Origin: a virus
Length of the DNA stretch: 64,000 bases
Direction: 5' to 3' (one strand)
Virus record (IMG/VR): IMGVR_UViG_3300047476_000704
Span: 62,001-126,000 of that record
The notes under the pieces: model-generated
The model's database searches: none
Seen by the model: only the letters and a program-made list of their open reading frames with translations
What the model was told of the DNA's origin: nothing
Part shown: positions 60,896-64,000 of the stretch, in pieces
Numbering within the stretch: position 1 is the stretch's first letter
Layout: every line of letters starts with the position of its first letter
Program-made: the position numbers and the translations under genes

Positions 60896-61062
60896 TCTTT
60901 ATACTTGATTTTTCTAAACCTATTGATTTCAGGTTTAATAGAATTTTGTTAGATTTTCGGTGAGTTTATATACGGATAAACTATTCATCAACTAACAGGA
61001 TATTAACCAAATGATATTGGTATTACATAATATACATATATACTTTTTGAAAAAAAAGTAAA
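60896..61062. other. Intergenic region before the core gene
   Basis: A 167-base AT-rich gap. A weak hairpin (ACTTTTT/AAAAAGT at 61042-61059) and a short one (AACCT/AGGTT, 60917-60935) are present. No copy of either promoter motif was found, although a start site for gp22-gp23 would be expected. Another promoter type may lie here. Confidence 0.4.
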
Positions 61063-61305
61063 TTATTTGTATAAACTACGGAATTTTTTTGGAATTTCTT
61101 TTAATTTTTTACCTCTGTAAAGGTCTTTTTGCTGAATTAGTTGTTTTCTTTCAGCTTTTTCCATCATTTCTCTTTTAGTAACCGATGGTTTTGTAAATTG
61201 TTGTCTATCTCTTAATTCTTTAACAACACCAATTGCATCAAACTTTTTCTTTAATTTTTTTAATGCTCCAGCAATATTGCCGTCTTTTACTTCAATGTTA
61301 ATCAT
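61063..61305 (-). CDS. Ribosomal protein bS21 (phage-encoded)
   Basis: 80 residues. 'MINIEVKDGNIAGALKKLKK' and 'GVVKELRDRQQFTKPSVTKR' match bS21, particularly the Bacteroidota form (I.VK.GenI..ALKr.KrKF...G.vreLR.R..FtKPSv.kR). The C-terminus is basic and longer than the usual 64 residues by about 16. R53 lies in 'MEKAERKQ', at the position where, from memory, Flavobacterium bS21 has Tyr54, which helps bury the 16S anti-SD. No SD precedes the ATG. It lies between the capsid-targeted family and the core gene. Confidence 0.85.
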   Translation of the reverse strand: MINIEVKDGNIAGALKKLKKKFDAIGVVKELRDRQQFTKPSVTKREMMEKAERKQLIQQKDLYRGKKLKEIPKKFRSLYK

Positions 61306-61310
61306 AACTT

Positions 61311-61847
61311 TTACTTTTGTTCTACTTTTGTATATCTTTGATTTGTATCGTTTTGGATTCTTTTCTTTGTTGATTTTACTTTATCATAAGATGGAGCACC
61401 ATTGATATATCCACCAGGTAATGATAAACCTACACCAGCTCCACCTGGAAATCCATCTTCCGAAACTACACCCTCCAATCTACCAGTCTTTTTTATTTGG
61501 TCTAATTTAGATAGTGTATCGTTTTTAATTTTAGTATATCTACGAACTTCATTATCGTTTGTAGCTTTTTTTATTTGATTAGTAACCCATTGTAATTGCT
61601 TCATCAATTCTTTCTTCATAGATTCCGCACTTTCTTTAACTACGGATTCAGAGCAACCTATTGCATTATAGAATTTACTATAATCAAATTTGATTCCTTC
61701 ATCTTTGAATTGTCTTACCATATTATCGGCAATAGATTTACGATTTTCTACATCTAATACTTGATTTAGAATATCAATAATTCCGTCTACCATTTCGTAT
61801 TCGTTATTATCTAACTTTTCGTTTAATATAGTTTTTAACTTTATCAT
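61311..61847 (-). CDS. Head-operon protein with capsid-targeting-like N-terminus (A)
   Basis: 178 residues. The N-terminus is MIKLKTILNE|KL, with LNE forming an LxE site. The middle is helical ('KELMKQLQWVTNQIKKATND') and the C-terminal part is Gly/Pro-rich ('GGAGVGLSLPGGYINGAPSY') and basic. No enzymatic motif was seen. It is the last of five consecutive genes with the shared N-terminus. TAATG coupling to the previous gene and a five-base gap to bS21 place it in one operon. Confidence 0.7.
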   Translation of the reverse strand: MIKLKTILNEKLDNNEYEMVDGIIDILNQVLDVENRKSIADNMVRQFKDEGIKFDYSKFYNAIGCSESVVKESAESMKKELMKQLQWVTNQIKKATNDNEVRRYTKIKNDTLSKLDQIKKTGRLEGVVSEDGFPGGAGVGLSLPGGYINGAPSYDKVKSTKKRIQNDTNQRYTKVEQK

Positions 61848-62245
61848 TATCCTATTTTATTTAAATCCTTTAATATAGAATTTACTTCACTATTACTAAA
61901 ATTATGTTCCGATGCTATTTGTGACCTAGTTATATTTTTCCATATGGGATTTCCGTTTACATTTATATCAGATAGTATATCGTTTTTACTTCTACATCCG
62001 TTATAATCGCAATATTTACCATTATACAAAATACAAACGTGAACCATTGCTTTTGTTTCAGGTTCAATTACAGCTACATATTTACCTTTATTTCCTAAAT
62101 ATTTATTTAATGCATCGGCAAATGTATAACACCCACCACTCATATACCAATCTGTCCAATTGGTATCCTTTCTATATTGCTCTAAAACATCATCTAAATC
62201 TGATATAGATTTTACACCCTCTACCAAATCCTTTAACTTTATCAT
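61847..62245 (-). CDS. Capsid-targeting-like protein with Cys-His-Asp protease-like core (B)
   Basis: 132 residues. The N-terminus is MIKLKDLVE|GV, with LVE forming an LxE site. The body has 'YMSGGCYTFADALNKYLG' (C39 at a helix start), 'AMVHVCILYNGKYCDYNG' (H69, D80), in the order and spacing of transglutaminase/papain-like cysteine hydrolases. All three candidate catalytic residues are in place. No closer family was recognised. If the N-terminal peptide works as in T4, the enzyme would be packaged and injected. ATG overlaps the previous TAA. Confidence 0.65.
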   Translation of the reverse strand: MIKLKDLVEGVKSISDLDDVLEQYRKDTNWTDWYMSGGCYTFADALNKYLGNKGKYVAVIEPETKAMVHVCILYNGKYCDYNGCRSKNDILSDINVNGNPIWKNITRSQIASEHNFSNSEVNSILKDLNKIG

Positions 62246-62667
62246 TATAGTTTCTTTAATAAACTATCCATATCAATTTCAAATGCGTAACCTGCTCCAC
62301 TATGTCTCTTATCTACAATGACTTTCAATCCTAATTTCTTTTCCAAATGTTGTTTTAATAATTCTAAAAAATCAGCATCTCCACCTTTACCCATTCCCTT
62401 TTTAGATAATGTATATTGAGTAGCGTTTCCACCTAACTTTTGTTTTATTAAATCAATACCATCTACATCTTTCATTGAGCTAGGAACTAAAATAATTTTA
62501 CCATCTTTTGATGTTGGTGTAAATTTTACATTTCCAGACCAATGTGGGAACTCAAAGCCGGTACTTTCTTTTATTTGCGATTTGAATGCAGTATGATATG
62601 GATTAGAATAAACAACTCCTTGTTCAAACTTACCATGTCCTTTGACTAAATCCGTTAATTTTATCAT
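62245..62667 (-). CDS. Head-operon protein with degenerate capsid-targeting-like N-terminus (C)
   Basis: 140 residues. The N-terminus MIKLTDLVKGHG keeps the MIKLxxLV frame, but has Lys in place of the Glu needed for LxE, so cleavage may not occur. The body shows 'KFTPTSKDGKIILVPSSMKD' and 'HLEKKLGLKVIVDKRHSGAG', alpha/beta with no known motif. It is coupled to both neighbours through TAATG junctions. Confidence 0.7.
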   Translation of the reverse strand: MIKLTDLVKGHGKFEQGVVYSNPYHTAFKSQIKESTGFEFPHWSGNVKFTPTSKDGKIILVPSSMKDVDGIDLIKQKLGGNATQYTLSKKGMGKGGDADFLELLKQHLEKKLGLKVIVDKRHSGAGYAFEIDMDSLLKKL

Positions 62668-63176
62668 TAGTTAATATAGCAGTTAAGTTCGTATCCGTTT
62701 TTCATTCCATATACCTGAATGTGTAATTGTTTGTTTGATGGTTTTCCACCTTTGGTTAATTCAACTGAAACTTTAACAGTCTTTCCTTCCGATGGTTTAC
62801 GAGGTCCCATTCCTATCTTTCTAAATGAGTCATCATCATCTACCATATACCCTTTCTTCAAAGCGTATTCTTTTGCAGTTTGTATTGCTTCCGTATATGA
62901 TTTGTGATATACCTTCAAATCGTTTGCTTCGTTTACCGATTCACCTCTCAATTTTCCTAAATGATTGATAGCTTGCTTTTCGTTCTTCTTAAAGTAATCT
63001 TCAACTTCTTTTTTTGTATCAAATGATAATTGACCTTTACCCTTTGTAACATCATCTACCCAAAATGAATCAGAATCTCTATCAAATTCGTAGTATCCTA
63101 CAAGTTTGCCGTTTGATAATACCTTACCATCTTTAGCAACTACACTTTCGTTTAATAAATCGCTTAACTTTATCAT
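62667..63176 (-). CDS. Head-operon protein with capsid-targeting-like N-terminus (D)
   Basis: 169 residues from ATG 63176; an in-frame ATG 13 codons earlier lies inside the previous gene and is not favoured, because the shared MIKL start is at 63176. The N-terminus is MIKLSDLLNE|SV. The body has 'YALKKGYMVDDDDSFRKIGM' and 'KQLHIQVYGMKNGYELNCYI', a beta-rich end. No family with known function was recognised. Confidence 0.7.
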   Translation of the reverse strand: MIKLSDLLNESVVAKDGKVLSNGKLVGYYEFDRDSDSFWVDDVTKGKGQLSFDTKKEVEDYFKKNEKQAINHLGKLRGESVNEANDLKVYHKSYTEAIQTAKEYALKKGYMVDDDDSFRKIGMGPRKPSEGKTVKVSVELTKGGKPSNKQLHIQVYGMKNGYELNCYIN

Positions 63177-63180
63177 CTTA

Positions 63181-63906
63181 TTATTTACTAATCTTAAAAA
63201 ATTTATTAAACTCATCTCGCATTACATCCGCCTGGTCTTGCTTTGTATGGTTTTGTTTTATAATAAGCTCCAAACCTTTTTTCATTTCAGGTACATTATT
63301 ACTATATTTTTGCTTTAACATTCTAAAAATGTTTTTAGCTTGAATACGAGTGTTTGCCCACTCATCATATTCGTTTATGTTTTCATCCGTTTCTTTACCT
63401 GCTCTTAAATCTGCTAAATCATCTGCTCCAATATCACCATCTTTATCAACATCCAATTTGTGTTGATTACCAACTAAATCTTCACTACGAATACCCAATC
63501 TTTGGTTTACTTCTTCTTCACTCAATTCACTAACACCATAGTATCTACCTATAATATGTCCCATATCTTCGTATAGGTTTTCCATTTGTGAATGTAATGA
63601 TTTTGCTTCGTTTGCAATCTTTTCAAATTGAGCAGATAATTTACCCAATTCATTCATATTGCGTTTTACAGTTGCTTCGTCAAAGTGATTACCAGCTTCT
63701 TTATTAGCAAACTCACTAGCTGCATCTGTAATTGCACCCAATGTTTCAGCAATTTGTGCTAAATCATTTTCATTCTTTAACTTTGGTCCAAATGAACCAT
63801 AAGTAGAAATGATTTCTAAAAAGTGTCTTCTTGCTTCGTTGCTTAAAGTTTGTTTAGGTGCCTTTTTATCTTCACCTTCTCCTAATAATTTCTTTAACTT
63901 TATCAT
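63181..63906 (-). CDS. Head-operon protein with capsid-targeting-like N-terminus and EF-hand (E)
   Basis: 241 residues from ATG 63906. The N-terminus is MIKLKKLLGE|GE. A helical middle (about 20-120) is followed by a calcium-binding EF-hand/dockerin-like loop, 'LDVDKDGDIGADDLADLRAG', with D152, D154, D156, D158 and D163, and then a helical C-terminus. It is the first complete gene of the family in transcription order. The junction TAAG-ATG with the upstream gene is tight. Confidence 0.7.
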   Translation of the reverse strand: MIKLKKLLGEGEDKKAPKQTLSNEARRHFLEIISTYGSFGPKLKNENDLAQIAETLGAITDAASEFANKEAGNHFDEATVKRNMNELGKLSAQFEKIANEAKSLHSQMENLYEDMGHIIGRYYGVSELSEEEVNQRLGIRSEDLVGNQHKLDVDKDGDIGADDLADLRAGKETDENINEYDEWANTRIQAKNIFRMLKQKYSNNVPEMKKGLELIIKQNHTKQDQADVMRDEFNKFFKISK

Positions 63907-63907
63907 C

Positions 63908-64000
63908 TTATTTTGCTTCAAATTGTTCTATAAGTTTGATTGCCATATCAATATGCTTTATTGCTTCTTTACTATAAGGTGCAATGTTGTGCTTAACCTC
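63908..64000 (-). CDS. C-terminal end of an upstream gene (partial)
   Basis: The last 30 codons of a gene entering from the right edge, ending '...APYSKEAIKHIDMAIKLIEQ' and FEAK, then TAA at 63908. It is a charged amphipathic helix. The gene order of T4 (portal, protease, core, capsid) suggests head assembly genes lie further right, but this fragment does not identify one. Confidence 0.6.
   Translation of the reverse strand, partial: EVKHNIAPYSKEAIKHIDMAIKLIEQFEAK

Noticed and set aside
63177-63215. Upstream ATG for the head-operon protein at 62667
   Set aside because: It lies inside the previous gene and would hide the MIKL start shared by all five proteins.

Overview
The window looks like part of the genome of a large T4-type (contractile-tailed, myovirus) phage. 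Every supported gene lies on the minus strand, so transcription runs from 64000 towards 1. The set includes recognisable relatives of T4 gp22/gp23 (core and major capsid), gp13/14/15 (neck and tail completion), gp18/gp19 (sheath and tube), a tape measure, gp26/gp53-type and hub baseplate proteins, gp32, RecA/UvsX, RNase H and the start of a DnaB/gp41-type helicase. The host is probably a member of the Bacteroidota (Flavobacteriia-like). Seven promoters fit the Bacteroidota pattern TTG-N20-TAnnTTTR with exactly 20 bases between elements. A phage-borne ribosomal protein bS21 is of the Bacteroidota type, most genes lack a Shine-Dalgarno sequence, and the DNA is visibly AT-rich. No tRNA, CRISPR array or integrase was recognised.

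Layout in transcription order. (1) 64000-61063: a head operon of five genes with a shared N-terminal peptide (MIKLxxLLxE), which resembles the T4 capsid-targeting/prohead-protease peptide, followed by bS21. (2) 60895-58095: prohead core and major capsid protein, then a GIY-YIG homing endonuclease and two small virion-like genes (57997-56892). (3) 56758-53848: about ten very small genes under four near-repeated host-type promoters, including several not previously delimited (45, 54 and 21 codons). (4) 53721-49970: neck, tail completion and related genes. (5) 49968-37271: a large fibre/adhesin locus with collagen-like repeats and C1q-, fibrinogen- and LamG-like modules, S74 autoproteolytic chaperones and a Gly-rich adhesin, interrupted by an APS kinase. 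(6) 37202-29688: a seven-gene surface-chemistry operon (sulfotransferase, two 2OG-Fe(II) oxygenases, four glycosyltransferase genes). (7) 29656-20979: more fibres. (8) 20903-8938: sheath, tube, baseplate and tape measure. (9) 8901-3618: an early-type operon with a family A polymerase-like protein, a nuclease-like protein, Nmad1 and a flavin halogenase. (10) 3487-1: gp32, RecA, RNase H, a small protein and the helicase.

Two promoter classes organise the map. Host-type promoters precede the polymerase/halogenase operon, the sulfotransferase/glycosyltransferase operon, the APS kinase and the small-gene cluster. A second motif, ATATTTATA on the coding strand (16 copies), sits 13-68 bases before structural genes and the gp32-RecA operon, and is probably the phage middle/late promoter core. 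Eight hairpins followed by T-runs or T-rich tracts end units.

The most interesting ideas are these. The phage bS21 has Arg where, from memory, Flavobacterium bS21 has the anti-SD-binding Tyr54, while the most abundant virion proteins carry strong SD sequences. A packaged-protein family appears to include a Cys-His-Asp protease-like member. The APS kinase and sulfotransferase together form a possible PAPS-dependent sulfation pathway.
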